The notes beneath the pieces were generated by a model. That model saw only the letters and a list, made by a program, of their open reading frames with translations, searched no databases and was not told the origin of the DNA. A stretch of DNA of 33,751 bases, taken from contig JALNZD010000046.1 of the NCBI GenBank assembly GCA_023229505.1, positions 1 to 33,751 on the forward strand, in the 5' to 3' direction. This DNA comes from Bacteroidales bacterium. Its GTDB lineage: Bacteria; Bacteroidota; Bacteroidia; Bacteroidales; JAGOPY01. Position numbers and translations under genes: made by a program. The first letter of the stretch is position 1. Every line of letters starts with the position of its first letter. Shown in pieces: positions 15,169-23,565 of the stretch.

Positions 15169-17191
15169 GATTCCCGTCCTCCACTTTATTTTCCTGATTT
15201 TTTGCATAAGTTTCTTTAGAAGGGTCATTGTCAATATCTGTCAGGATCCTCCTCTGCTGGAAGTCTTCGTTAACGTAATCCAACTCCAATTCATGCAAGG
15301 AGTCTTTCGTAGGAATACCCTCATCATTCCAACCTTTAAATTTGTAATACTTATCCAGGAGATCCTTTTCAAGTTCGGGAAATCTTTTCTTCCAATGGTT
15401 CTCCGGGGGCTTCTCATCTTCTCTCCGCATGCCTCTTCTTATATTAACGGCCCTGACTAAAGTCCGGTACCTTTTGGCTGCTTGCGATAACTTGGCTTCA
15501 TCCATATCGATCCCGACGCCTGATGAGATAAATTTCGGGTAATTGTGTATATGATACGGGGGCTTCAGGGGAAATGACGATAAACCGGAACACATCCCGA
15601 GGGCGTCATCGATGTAGTGCATCCGCTCTTGCCAGTCGACAATATCACAACACATTTCAACGGTCGGGTAAAAGGGCATCGACTTTTCCCCACGTGGTTC
15701 CCAGTCCAAAAGATATTGCTTGAACTTTTCATCAGGAACCTGGACCCAATCCTTTGCAAACTCTTCTCTCTCCTCTATCGTAGGAAAAGGTGCCTGGGGG
15801 AATTGCCCTTCAATCTGGGTAATGTTTATCTTCTCGCCGGTGGCATACATGAGGAAATAAATGGGATTCAGCATGGATAGCTTGAGAGGAAGCTGCTCAA
15901 GTTTCTTAATATTATTATGGGCATATTCTTCTGCGCCGTTACCAATCTGCTGGGCCGCCCAATAAGTCCCATTGGCCAGAACATCTCCTATCCCTTCCCG
16001 CCTGACAATTCTGTCCAGTAGCCAGAAAAATCTCCCTTCGTTATCGGACGGCATTCCCGGAAAGTCCTTATCAGTCAAAATTCCGGTTTCATAAAGCTCA
16101 AGGGCAAATGCCATAACCTGCGGGGTTGAAAATGCATCCACTCCATACTCTGTAGCACGCTGAGCGATTTTTAGACCAAAATCCAGGTCTGAATAGGCTG
16201 CCATTGTATACGTCAGTTTCGAGAAGCATTTCATCATGTATGTCGGAAATCCCGAAACGGAAATGGTTGCCGCGCATTTCAATGGACAGTTATAGCAACT
16301 GATGAGCCTTATCCGCGCACTTTCCAGAGTCTCCCTCCAATTCTTTTCGATTTCTTCGTTCCAAAATTCTTTTCTCCGGGTACGGGAATTTCCCCACATG
16401 AAACTCTCGGTGTGCCACTTCTCATCGTGGAGTTTCATCTCCTGCGGTGACCCAAGCCCGGCTAAAATGGGCATTACCCCTGGAATTGGCTTTTCTTCCC
16501 GGACTTTTATGTATTTTAGCACTTCGTTGCAAAGTTCCATAAATTCAGCCGGTCGGGCGACATTGACGTCCTTTGTTCCGCGAACAGCTATCGCCTTTAC
16601 TCCTTTGTCTCCCATAACTGCCCCTATTCCGCCCCGGCTGGCACTGGACCTGCCCTGCTCGATGGAAGCAAAATAAACCCTGTTTTCACCGGCCAGGCCG
16701 ATGGAAGCCACCTGGGCTTTCGGCTCATTCAACTCCTGCCGGATAAGTTCTTCAGTTTCAATAGCGCCTTTACCCTGCAAATGAGAGGCGTCACGTATTT
16801 CTACTTTGTCATTGTTTATCCACAAATAAACCAGTTCGGGGGACTTGCCGCGAAGGATCACTTTGTCATAACCGGCATACTTCAATTCCGGCGCCCAAAA
16901 ACCCCCCATCATTGAAAATGCCATTAACTCAGTCTGAGGAGAAATGGTAGAGACAATAGTACGATTACAACCGGGAGCAGGTGTGCCACATAAAAGGCCA
17001 GTGGCAAATATTAGTAGATTATCAGGAGAGAAGGCTTCAACTTCAGGTGGAACCCTATCCCATAATATCTTGGCATTAGTACCTAACCCCCCCAGATATA
17101 GTTCTGTGTCAATTGGGTCAGTTGCAACCCTCTCAATGCTTCTTCGGGTTAGATCAATTTCTAAATTAAACCCTGTCTCTGCGTACCTCAT
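15158..17191 (-). CDS. bamB: BamB, tungsten (AOR-family) catalytic subunit of class II benzoyl-CoA reductase
   Basis: The 677-residue protein opens with MRYAETGFNLEIDLTRRSIE and matches the BamB family along its whole length. It dearomatises benzoyl-CoA to cyclohexa-1,5-diene-1-carbonyl-CoA without ATP at a tungsten-bispterin site. Glu251, His255 and His260 (motif EMKLHDEKWHTE) fall at the same numbers that I recall as the active-site residues of the crystallised G. metallireducens BamB. AOR-type [4Fe-4S] ligands are visible at Cys299/302/306 (SCYNCPLKC), with a later Cys in ALGMCSGLSSFPL. The segment QGRSSASRGGIGAVMGDKG is the pterin-binding signature. First gene of the leftward operon. Cytoplasmic; active as part of the large Bam complex. 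Confidence 0.97.
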   Translation of the reverse strand: MRYAETGFNLEIDLTRRSIERVATDPIDTELYLGGLGTNAKILWDRVPPEVEAFSPDNLLIFATGLLCGTPAPGCNRTIVSTISPQTELMAFSMMGGFWAPELKYAGYDKVILRGKSPELVYLWINNDKVEIRDASHLQGKGAIETEELIRQELNEPKAQVASIGLAGENRVYFASIEQGRSSASRGGIGAVMGDKGVKAIAVRGTKDVNVARPAEFMELCNEVLKYIKVREEKPIPGVMPILAGLGSPQEMKLHDEKWHTESFMWGNSRTRRKEFWNEEIEKNWRETLESARIRLISCYNCPLKCAATISVSGFPTYMMKCFSKLTYTMAAYSDLDFGLKIAQRATEYGVDAFSTPQVMAFALELYETGILTDKDFPGMPSDNEGRFFWLLDRIVRREGIGDVLANGTYWAAQQIGNGAEEYAHNNIKKLEQLPLKLSMLNPIYFLMYATGEKINITQIEGQFPQAPFPTIEEREEFAKDWVQVPDEKFKQYLLDWEPRGEKSMPFYPTVEMCCDIVDWQERMHYIDDALGMCSGLSSFPLKPPYHIHNYPKFISSGVGIDMDEAKLSQAAKRYRTLVRAVNIRRGMRREDEKPPENHWKKRFPELEKDLLDKYYKFKGWNDEGIPTKDSLHELELDYVNEDFQQRRILTDIDNDPSKETYAKNQENKVEDGNHEG

Positions 17192-17332
17192 TTTTTTTCA
17201 TTCTGTTGCTATCAGCATAATGGCGGACTATAGGGTATCTCCAGATACAGATAATAAAATCCGGCTCTGCCTATATTCAAAAAAAAGTAAAAGTAAAAGT
17301 AAAATTTTAAATTTAACCCGGAACTCACAAAT

Positions 17333-17360
17333 CAAATTTAAATGGTGAGAACTTGTCAAA
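17333..17360 (-). promoter_or_regulatory. Candidate bamB promoter
   Basis: On the minus strand TAAATTTG (17340-17333) fits the -7 consensus TAnnTTTG. TTTG (within TTTGACA, 17360-17354) lies 16 bp upstream of it, shorter than the usual 19 to 21. This would give a leader of about 135 nt before bamB. Confidence 0.35.
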
Positions 17361-17362
17361 TC

Positions 17363-17385
17363 ACATAATAATGAATTTATTATGT
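17363..17385. promoter_or_regulatory. Perfect inverted repeat, candidate operator
   Basis: The sequence ACATAATAA-TGAAT-TTATTATGT has perfectly complementary 9-bp arms around a 5-bp centre. It lies between the two divergent candidate promoters and touches the -33 element of the rightward one (17385-17388). This is where a dimeric regulator could control both directions. No regulator gene is in the window. Confidence 0.6.
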
Positions 17386-17413
17386 TTGAGTTCTGCATTT
17401 TTTTTTATATTTG
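17385..17413 (+). promoter_or_regulatory. Candidate promoter of the rightward catabolic operon
   Basis: TTTG at 17385-17388 and TATATTTG at 17406-17413 match the Bacteroidota -33/-7 elements with a 17-bp spacer. The start codon is 44 bp after the -7 box. A second -7-like octamer, TATGTTTG, lies at 17381-17388, so the real start site is uncertain. Confidence 0.45.
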
Positions 17414-17456
17414 AAGTCTGCATATTTATTTTACCAGGAACATAATATCTTAAACA

Positions 17457-19538
17457 ATGAACGATAATCTTGATCCTTTATTTAAACCAAGAGCAGTTGC
17501 CCTGATCGGCGCCTCGGTTAAGGAACTTTCCATCGGGAATGTCATTATTAAAAACCTGCTTCATTATAACTACAGGGGTCCCGTGTTCCCCATCAATCCA
17601 AAAGTGGATGAGGTCCGGGGGCTGAAAGCCTATGCCTCTATATTGGATGTGCCCGGGGAGGTGGATCTTGCGCACATTGTGATACCTCCTCCTTTTGTAC
17701 CGGAAGAGGTGGAAAACTGCGGGAAGAAAGGGATTAAGGCAATCATTATCAATACGGCAGGGTTTAAGGAAATGGGTGCCGCAGGTAGGGCGCTGGAAGA
17801 TGATTTCCTTGCCAGGGCGCGGAAATACGGGATCCGGATCGTAGGCCCGAACTGCCAGGGAATCATCAACTCCGATCCGGAAATCAATGCTTATTGCAAC
17901 TTCACCTTCACCTACCCGGAACCGGGCCATATCTCCGTGGTAGCCCAGAGCGGCGGCGTAGGCGCCGTGATCATGCAGGCTTTTTCTGATATGGGTATCG
18001 GTCAGCGGATGTACGCATCAACAGGAAACGGGTCGGATGTATCCATCGCGGAAATCATGAGTTATTACGGAAAAGACGATGGAACGAAAGCCATTGTGGT
18101 CTATGTTGAAAGCCTGGATAACCCGCTTGAATTTATCAATATAGCTAAACAGGTAACTGCCAAGAAACCAATTCTGGCCATGACTGCGGGGAGGACCGAC
18201 AAGGGAGCGGAAGCTTCCCGGTCACACGTCGGTGGACTGGCAGGTAGTATCTCCATGGACCTCATCTTTAAAAAGGCAGGCATGCTTACCTTCAGCAACC
18301 AGGAAGAACTTTGCCATGCAGCAGTGGCACTTTCCTCGCAGCCGGTTCCTAAGGGCAATAAAGTGGGTATTATTACCAACACCGGCGGACCATCAGTTAT
18401 CGCTATCGATGAACTGGTAAGCTGCGGACTGGAGATACCGCCGCTTTCAGAAAATGCAGCAGAGACGCTGAAGGGGACGATGCTGGAGCAGGCTTCCATC
18501 CGTAACCCCCTGGATGTCGTTGCCACTGCCGGCCCGGGCCACTTCAAAAGCGCACTCGAAGTGATGATGAATGAGCCGCAGTTCGACAGCATATATCTGA
18601 ATTTTGTAACTCCTCCGTTCGTCGATTGTGAGAATGTCGCCCGTGAGATAGCAGCCGCCGCAAAGGCCGGCAGCAAGCCGATCGTATGCAACTATATGAC
18701 GGATAAACAGAAATGGAGCGGCACCTCAAAAATTCTTAAGGATGGAGGAATCCCCTGTTTTGATTTCGCTGAAACTGCGGCCCGGGCTCTTTATTCGATG
18801 GTCTGCTATAATAAAATAAGATCGGCGAAAGAGGGCACTGTAAAAACATTCACGGATGTAAATAAAGATGCGGTCCGTTCCATTCTCGACAATGCCTGGT
18901 CACAGAAAAGGGAGGTCCTTTCTGCAGCGGAAGTTTATGGCATACTCGAGGCATACCGGGTACCGGTTGCCCCCTGGAAAGTGGCGAATGATAAGGATGA
19001 GGTCATTGCTGCCGCAAACGGGATCGGGTTCCCTGTCGTTATAAAAGCTGATTCTGAAAAGATCATCCACAAGAGCGATGTAGGCGGTGTGGCCGTTAAT
19101 ATCCAGGATGCACAGGAAGCAGCCGCGGTGGCCGAAACCATGACCAGGAATCTTGGGGACGGAATAAAATTCTTTGTACAGAAATACCTTCCGAAGGGAC
19201 GGGAGTTGATCATCGGTGCAAAAGCGGTAGCAGGCGTCGGCCATATTATTATGTTCGGCCTCGGCGGGATCTTTGTGGAGGTATTCAGGGATGTGGCTTT
19301 TTCAATCAGCCCTGTCAGTGACATTGAAGCCCTGGAAATGATCAGTTCCATTAAAGCTGCACCGTTGATAAATGGATTCAGGGGTGAAAAAGGGATCAAC
19401 AAAGACAAGGTCGTGGAGATCATCCAGCGCATTTCCATGCTGGGAACGGATTTCCCCGGAATCAAAGAGCTTGACCTCAACCCTCTCTTTGCAACGGGCG
19501 ATGAAATTTGTGTTGTTGATGCCAGGATCCTACTTTGA
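17457..19538 (+). CDS. ADP-forming acyl-CoA synthetase (fused alpha-beta)
   Basis: The 693-residue protein joins an alpha part (CoA-binding Rossmann domain with VALIGAS at 14-20, then the succinyl-CoA-ligase-like domains) to a C-terminal ATP-grasp beta part (about 470-693). The phosphohistidine loop ASRSHVGGLAGS puts the catalytic His at 257, as in acetyl-CoA synthetase (ADP-forming). The reaction is acyl-CoA + ADP + Pi = acid + CoA + ATP, reversible. As first gene of the benzoyl-CoA operon it could activate benzoate or another acid cheaply. Alternatively it could run in reverse to make ATP from acetyl-CoA or glutaryl-type thioesters in a fermenter. No AMP-forming benzoate-CoA ligase is in the window, but it could be elsewhere. 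Confidence 0.92.
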   Translation: MNDNLDPLFKPRAVALIGASVKELSIGNVIIKNLLHYNYRGPVFPINPKVDEVRGLKAYASILDVPGEVDLAHIVIPPPFVPEEVENCGKKGIKAIIINTAGFKEMGAAGRALEDDFLARARKYGIRIVGPNCQGIINSDPEINAYCNFTFTYPEPGHISVVAQSGGVGAVIMQAFSDMGIGQRMYASTGNGSDVSIAEIMSYYGKDDGTKAIVVYVESLDNPLEFINIAKQVTAKKPILAMTAGRTDKGAEASRSHVGGLAGSISMDLIFKKAGMLTFSNQEELCHAAVALSSQPVPKGNKVGIITNTGGPSVIAIDELVSCGLEIPPLSENAAETLKGTMLEQASIRNPLDVVATAGPGHFKSALEVMMNEPQFDSIYLNFVTPPFVDCENVAREIAAAAKAGSKPIVCNYMTDKQKWSGTSKILKDGGIPCFDFAETAARALYSMVCYNKIRSAKEGTVKTFTDVNKDAVRSILDNAWSQKREVLSAAEVYGILEAYRVPVAPWKVANDKDEVIAAANGIGFPVVIKADSEKIIHKSDVGGVAVNIQDAQEAAAVAETMTRNLGDGIKFFVQKYLPKGRELIIGAKAVAGVGHIIMFGLGGIFVEVFRDVAFSISPVSDIEALEMISSIKAAPLINGFRGEKGINKDKVVEIIQRISMLGTDFPGIKELDLNPLFATGDEICVVDARILL

Positions 19539-19571
19539 TCAGAAAATCATTTATAATACAAAATAAATGCC

Positions 19572-20531
19572 ATGGAGAATAAGAAGCATAACATCGGGAT
19601 CATCGGATTAGGGCCCATTGGTCAGACGCTAGCGGTACATTTCAATCTTGCCGGTTGTGAAGTTGCCGTTACCGATCTCGACAGGGATAAACTGAACCTC
19701 ATTCGCAAAGAGGGAATGGAGCTTGTTTCGAAGATTGAAAAAAAATCATTCTTCAAGTATGTTTGCTACTCAGTGGAGGAGATGCTGGAGCTTGATTCTG
19801 ACATCCTTATTTCTTCTGTCAAAGACTATCATGTCGATAAGATCGTAAAGATCATCGAAAAGAATCTGAAAAAGGAAATTCTCCTGCTCAGCGCCCAGAA
19901 CGGGATCGACATCGAAAAAAAGTACCAGGTACATTTCTCCAAATCCTCCATCCTCAGGATGGTGATCAATTTTGCAGGGAATCTCCAGGCCCCGAATGTA
20001 ACAGCGATCAACTTTTTCAATCCTCCCAATTATGTCGGGTCGATGGACGATTCGCAGGAAGAACTGGCACAGTGGCTTGCAAAAACCCTGACAAGTGCAG
20101 ACCTTTTAACAGAACAGGTGAACTCCTTTACACTAAACGACAAGATCTGGGAAAAAACAATCCTGAATGCTGCTTTAAGTCCTTTGTGCGCCATCTCCAG
20201 GCTTACTATGAAAGAAGCCATGAACAATGCTGACACCCTTGAAGTCATCGAACAGATCCTCTATGAAGCGGTACAGGTTGCGTGTGCCGAAGACATCAAG
20301 CTGCCGGATAATTTCATCAAGCTGGCCATCAGATACCTCAGCAGTGCCGGGAACCATATGCCTTCACTTGCGGTCGACCTGATCAATAAACGGGAAACCG
20401 AGATCAATTTCATGAATGGTAAAATAGTTGACTATGGCCGGAAACATTACATCAAAACACCGATAAACCTTGTACTTACCAACCTGGTCAATGCCATTTC
20501 CTGCAAGGATGGCGTAGGGAAATGCAAGTAA
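19572..20531 (+). CDS. Ketopantoate reductase (PanE/ApbA) family dehydrogenase
   Basis: The 319-residue protein has an N-terminal NAD(P) site (GIIGLGPIGQ, 9-18) and a C-terminal helical domain. The family's catalytic Lys/Asn segment is visible (WEKTILNAALSPLCAI), as is the substrate segment (KRETEINFMNGKIVDYG). True PanE reduces ketopantoate with NADPH in pantothenate, hence CoA, synthesis. It sits 33 bp after the acyl-CoA synthetase and 36 bp before had, so it is probably cotranscribed with a CoA-thioester pathway. Either it supports CoA supply or it is a paralogue acting on another 2-oxo or 3-hydroxy acid; the sequence does not decide. Confidence 0.85.
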   Translation: MENKKHNIGIIGLGPIGQTLAVHFNLAGCEVAVTDLDRDKLNLIRKEGMELVSKIEKKSFFKYVCYSVEEMLELDSDILISSVKDYHVDKIVKIIEKNLKKEILLLSAQNGIDIEKKYQVHFSKSSILRMVINFAGNLQAPNVTAINFFNPPNYVGSMDDSQEELAQWLAKTLTSADLLTEQVNSFTLNDKIWEKTILNAALSPLCAISRLTMKEAMNNADTLEVIEQILYEAVQVACAEDIKLPDNFIKLAIRYLSSAGNHMPSLAVDLINKRETEINFMNGKIVDYGRKHYIKTPINLVLTNLVNAISCKDGVGKCK

Positions 20532-20567
20532 GATCATTAGAAAGAATCACATATAAAACTGACTCAT

Positions 20568-21629
20568 ATGGATAAGAAAATATATTCGTGGCAGATGACG
20601 GTACAGGATACGGATTTTCAGCTTACCGAAAGTCCATTTCCGGAACTTGAAGTGCAGGAAGCGCTGGTTAAAATTGCCGGATGCGGGGTTTGCCATACCG
20701 ACATCAGCTTCTGGCACTACGGGGTGAAAACAAAGAAAGAGCTTCCCCTGACGCTTGGCCATGAGATCAGCGGAACGGTCATTGCCGGCCCGGGAGAATG
20801 GGTCGGGAAAAACGTGATCATTCCTGCCGTGCTGCCCTGCGGCGATTGCGAACTGTGTAAAAAGGGACGGAGCAATATGTGCCAGAAACAGCTTATGCCC
20901 GGGAATGATTTTCACGGTGGGTTTGCCTCGCATATCAAGGTTCCTGCCCGTTTTCTCTGTCCCGTCCCTGACCTGCTTTTGACAAAATACCCCCTCGAAA
21001 AACTATCAGTTATCGCAGATGCCATCTCCACACCCTACCAGGTAATTAAAAAATCAGAACTTGAAGCCGGGGATCTTGCCATCGTTATAGGCGTTGGCGG
21101 GGTTGGCATTTATGCGGCCCTGATCGCCCGGATCTTCGGTGCAAAAGTGCTTGCCCTGGATATCGACGATGCCAAGCTGGCTATGGCCAGGAACAATGGG
21201 GTGGATGCAATCCTGAATGTGAAGGGGCTGGATATTAAAACAGTCAAGGATAATGTCCGGGAGATTGCAAAAGGGCTGGGAGTTTCACGTTACGGCTGGA
21301 AGATCTTCGAAGTTTCAGGCACAAAACCCGGCCAGGAACTGGGCTTCAACCTGATCACCTTCACCTCTACCCTTTCCATTGTCGGATTTACCCTCGACAG
21401 AACCGAAGTTCGCCTGAGCAACCTGATGGCTTTTGACGCCAAACTGATCGGGACCTGGGGCTGCAAGCCGGAACTCTATCCTGAAGTCGTTGATCTGATC
21501 ACGACAGGCAAGCTGAAGATAGATGATTTTATTGAAACTTTCCCTATGTCGAAAATCAACGAGGTATTCCGTAATACCCTGAACCATGTTTACCGGAAGA
21601 GATCCATACTGGTACCCGACTTCGATTAA
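20568..21629 (+). CDS. had: 6-hydroxycyclohex-1-ene-1-carbonyl-CoA dehydrogenase
   Basis: This 353-residue zinc-type alcohol dehydrogenase is in the Had/BamQ group. Catalytic zinc ligands are Cys42 (GCGVCHTD) and His65-Glu66 (GHE). Structural zinc ligands are Cys91, Cys94, Cys97 and Cys105 (CGDCELCKKGRSNMC). The NAD-binding motif is VIGVGGVGIYAAL. It oxidises the 6-hydroxy-enoyl-CoA made by Dch to 6-oxocyclohex-1-ene-1-carbonyl-CoA. Immediate neighbours oah and dch make this specific assignment much safer than the fold alone. The start ATG at 20568 gives the usual family N-terminus. Confidence 0.93.
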   Translation: MDKKIYSWQMTVQDTDFQLTESPFPELEVQEALVKIAGCGVCHTDISFWHYGVKTKKELPLTLGHEISGTVIAGPGEWVGKNVIIPAVLPCGDCELCKKGRSNMCQKQLMPGNDFHGGFASHIKVPARFLCPVPDLLLTKYPLEKLSVIADAISTPYQVIKKSELEAGDLAIVIGVGGVGIYAALIARIFGAKVLALDIDDAKLAMARNNGVDAILNVKGLDIKTVKDNVREIAKGLGVSRYGWKIFEVSGTKPGQELGFNLITFTSTLSIVGFTLDRTEVRLSNLMAFDAKLIGTWGCKPELYPEVVDLITTGKLKIDDFIETFPMSKINEVFRNTLNHVYRKRSILVPDFD

Positions 21630-21661
21630 TCCAGAAATTATTAACTCAAAAATAAGATACC

Positions 21662-22744
21662 ATGTTAGCAAATCACAATCTTACCGACATCACATACAAG
21701 GAGATCCTGTTTGAAAAACGTCCCTGTAAGGATCTTAACGGCAATCCCGTCGAAGGCCTGTTCAACGCCTGGATCATTCTGAATAACCCCCAGCAGTATA
21801 ATTCTTACACAACCAATGCTGTCAAAGATGTGATCCTTGCCATGCGGGAAGCCTCCAACGATCGGAGCGTCGTGGCTATCGTCTTTACCGGGGTGGGCGA
21901 TAAAGCCTTCTGCACCGGCGGGAATACGAAGGAGTACGCTGAGTACTATGCCGGGAATCCCCAGGAATACAAACAATACATGCGTCTTTTCAACGACATG
22001 GTCTCATCCATTCTCATGAACGATAAACCTGTGGTTTGCAGGGTGAATGGGATGCGGATCGGTGGTGGCCAGGAGATCGGGATGGCCTGTGACTTTTCCA
22101 TTGCACAGGATTTCGCACGGTTCGGGCAGGCCGGCCCGAAGCACGGAAGCGCACCCGACGGAGGGGCGACCGATTTTCTTCCGCTTTTCGCGGGCATTGA
22201 AAACGCCATATTCTCCTGTACTGTATGTGACCCGTGGTCAGCCTACGAGGCATCGCGCTGGGGTTTAATAATTGAAGTAGTGCCTGCATTGAAAGTAAAC
22301 GGGGAATTCATCCCGAATCCTCTTGTTTATACTGATCAGTGGGTAAACAGCAAAGGCCAGATCATCTACGGGAAGATGAAATCAGGAGAAGAACTGGCTA
22401 AGGGAAAAGAAATGATGAAAGCGGGTGAAATGGACCTTTCGATGTTAGACCAGGCCGTGGAACGCTTATGCACCAAACTTATGTATCTCATGCCAAATTG
22501 TCTTAGCAAAACGCTGAATTCATTGCGGAAATTTAAGCTTGAACACTGGGATAAGAACAAAGAAAACAACCGTGACTGGCTTGCGCTGAATATGATGACT
22601 GAGGGCAAAGCCGGTTTCCGGGCATTTAACGACGGCCCGAAAGATAAACGGGAAGTTGATTTCATAAAGCTTCGGCGGATGCTTGCCCAAGGCCATGAAT
22701 GGAACGACGAGCTCATCCGTGCGATTTCCCCTCAATTTCAGTAA
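21662..22744 (+). CDS. oah: 6-oxocyclohex-1-ene-1-carbonyl-CoA hydrolase (ring-opening, BamA)
   Basis: The 360-residue crotonase-family protein is the ring-cleaving hydrolase used as a marker for anaerobic aromatic degradation. It adds water twice to 6-oxocyclohexenoyl-CoA and opens the ring to 3-hydroxypimelyl-CoA. Characteristic segments are FNAWIILNNPQQYNSYT (34-50), TGGNTKEYAEYYAGNP (85-100), MRIGGGQEIGMACDFS (131-146) and the FGQAGPKHGSAPDGGATDF stretch (154-172). The length and extended C-terminal helices separate it from ordinary enoyl-CoA hydratases. It lies 32 bp after had and 21 bp before dch. Confidence 0.96.
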   Translation: MLANHNLTDITYKEILFEKRPCKDLNGNPVEGLFNAWIILNNPQQYNSYTTNAVKDVILAMREASNDRSVVAIVFTGVGDKAFCTGGNTKEYAEYYAGNPQEYKQYMRLFNDMVSSILMNDKPVVCRVNGMRIGGGQEIGMACDFSIAQDFARFGQAGPKHGSAPDGGATDFLPLFAGIENAIFSCTVCDPWSAYEASRWGLIIEVVPALKVNGEFIPNPLVYTDQWVNSKGQIIYGKMKSGEELAKGKEMMKAGEMDLSMLDQAVERLCTKLMYLMPNCLSKTLNSLRKFKLEHWDKNKENNRDWLALNMMTEGKAGFRAFNDGPKDKREVDFIKLRRMLAQGHEWNDELIRAISPQFQ

Positions 22745-22765
22745 ACAATAAAATCCCGAGAGTGT

Positions 22766-23539
22766 ATGCAAAAGATCAAAGTTGAATATTTATACGAGGA
22801 TACCGTTGCCAGGGTGATCCTGGATGACGGAAAAGCCAATATCCTGGATGGTATCATGATGGGCGAGATCACGGAGTTCCTGGTTTCCCTGAAAAACAAA
22901 AAGGATATCAAACTGGTGACCTTCGAAGGGGCTGGTAATAACTTCTCTTACGGGGCCAGTGTGGCCGAACATACGAAAGACAAGGCCGCCGGAATGCTGG
23001 AGGGTTTTCACAGGATGTTTTATACCCTCATCGACCTCCACATCCCCACGCTGGCCAAGTTATCAGGCCAGTGTCTCGGAGGCGGGTTTGAACTGCCGCT
23101 CGCCTGCAATTTTATTTTTGCAGACAAGAGTGCAAAGATCGGCCAGCCGGAAATTATCCTGGGTGTGTTTGCACCCCCGGCCTCTATCATGTTACCCCTT
23201 AAGGTGGGAAATGCCAGGGCGGAAGAATTGCTTATCACCGGAAAAATTATCTCTGCTGATGAGGCAAAATCCATGGGGCTTGTCAATGAAGTTTTTGAAG
23301 ACAAGGCTGCCATGGATGCCGCCACGGATGATTGGATCCGGAAAAATATCCTCGGGAAGAGCGCTTCATCCCTGCGTTTTGCCACCAGGGCGGCCAGGGC
23401 CTCCTTTGATTTCTTCATGCTGAAACATCTTCCGTGCTTTTCTGACATGTACCTGAAGGAAATGATGGAAACCCATGATGCCAATGAAGGGATCAATGCA
23501 TTTATTGAAAAGAGAAAACCTATTTGGAAAAATTGTTAA
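22766..23539 (+). CDS. dch: Cyclohexa-1,5-diene-1-carbonyl-CoA hydratase
   Basis: This 257-residue crotonase adds water to the dienoyl-CoA produced by benzoyl-CoA reductase, giving 6-hydroxycyclohex-1-ene-1-carbonyl-CoA. Family marks are DDGKANILD near the N-terminus, the segment NFSYGASVAEH (59-69) typical of Dch/BamR, and the oxyanion-hole loop SGQCLGGGFELPLACN (100-115). It also has KIGQPEIILGVFAPPAS. Its place between oah and the BcrB-like gene supports Dch over a general enoyl-CoA hydratase. Confidence 0.93.
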   Translation: MQKIKVEYLYEDTVARVILDDGKANILDGIMMGEITEFLVSLKNKKDIKLVTFEGAGNNFSYGASVAEHTKDKAAGMLEGFHRMFYTLIDLHIPTLAKLSGQCLGGGFELPLACNFIFADKSAKIGQPEIILGVFAPPASIMLPLKVGNARAEELLITGKIISADEAKSMGLVNEVFEDKAAMDAATDDWIRKNILGKSASSLRFATRAARASFDFFMLKHLPCFSDMYLKEMMETHDANEGINAFIEKRKPIWKNC

Positions 23540-23565
23540 TGAAACTATATAAATATTGAAAACCG

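Larger units (their letters stand above)
17192..17456. promoter_or_regulatory. Divergent control region between bamB and the acyl-CoA synthetase gene
   Basis: This AT-rich 265-bp gap separates the two catabolic gene sets. It contains one candidate promoter in each direction, a long inverted repeat between them (17363-17385), and a short AAAAGT tandem tract at about 17283-17300 in what would be the bamB leader. No ORF is credible. Confidence 0.7.
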
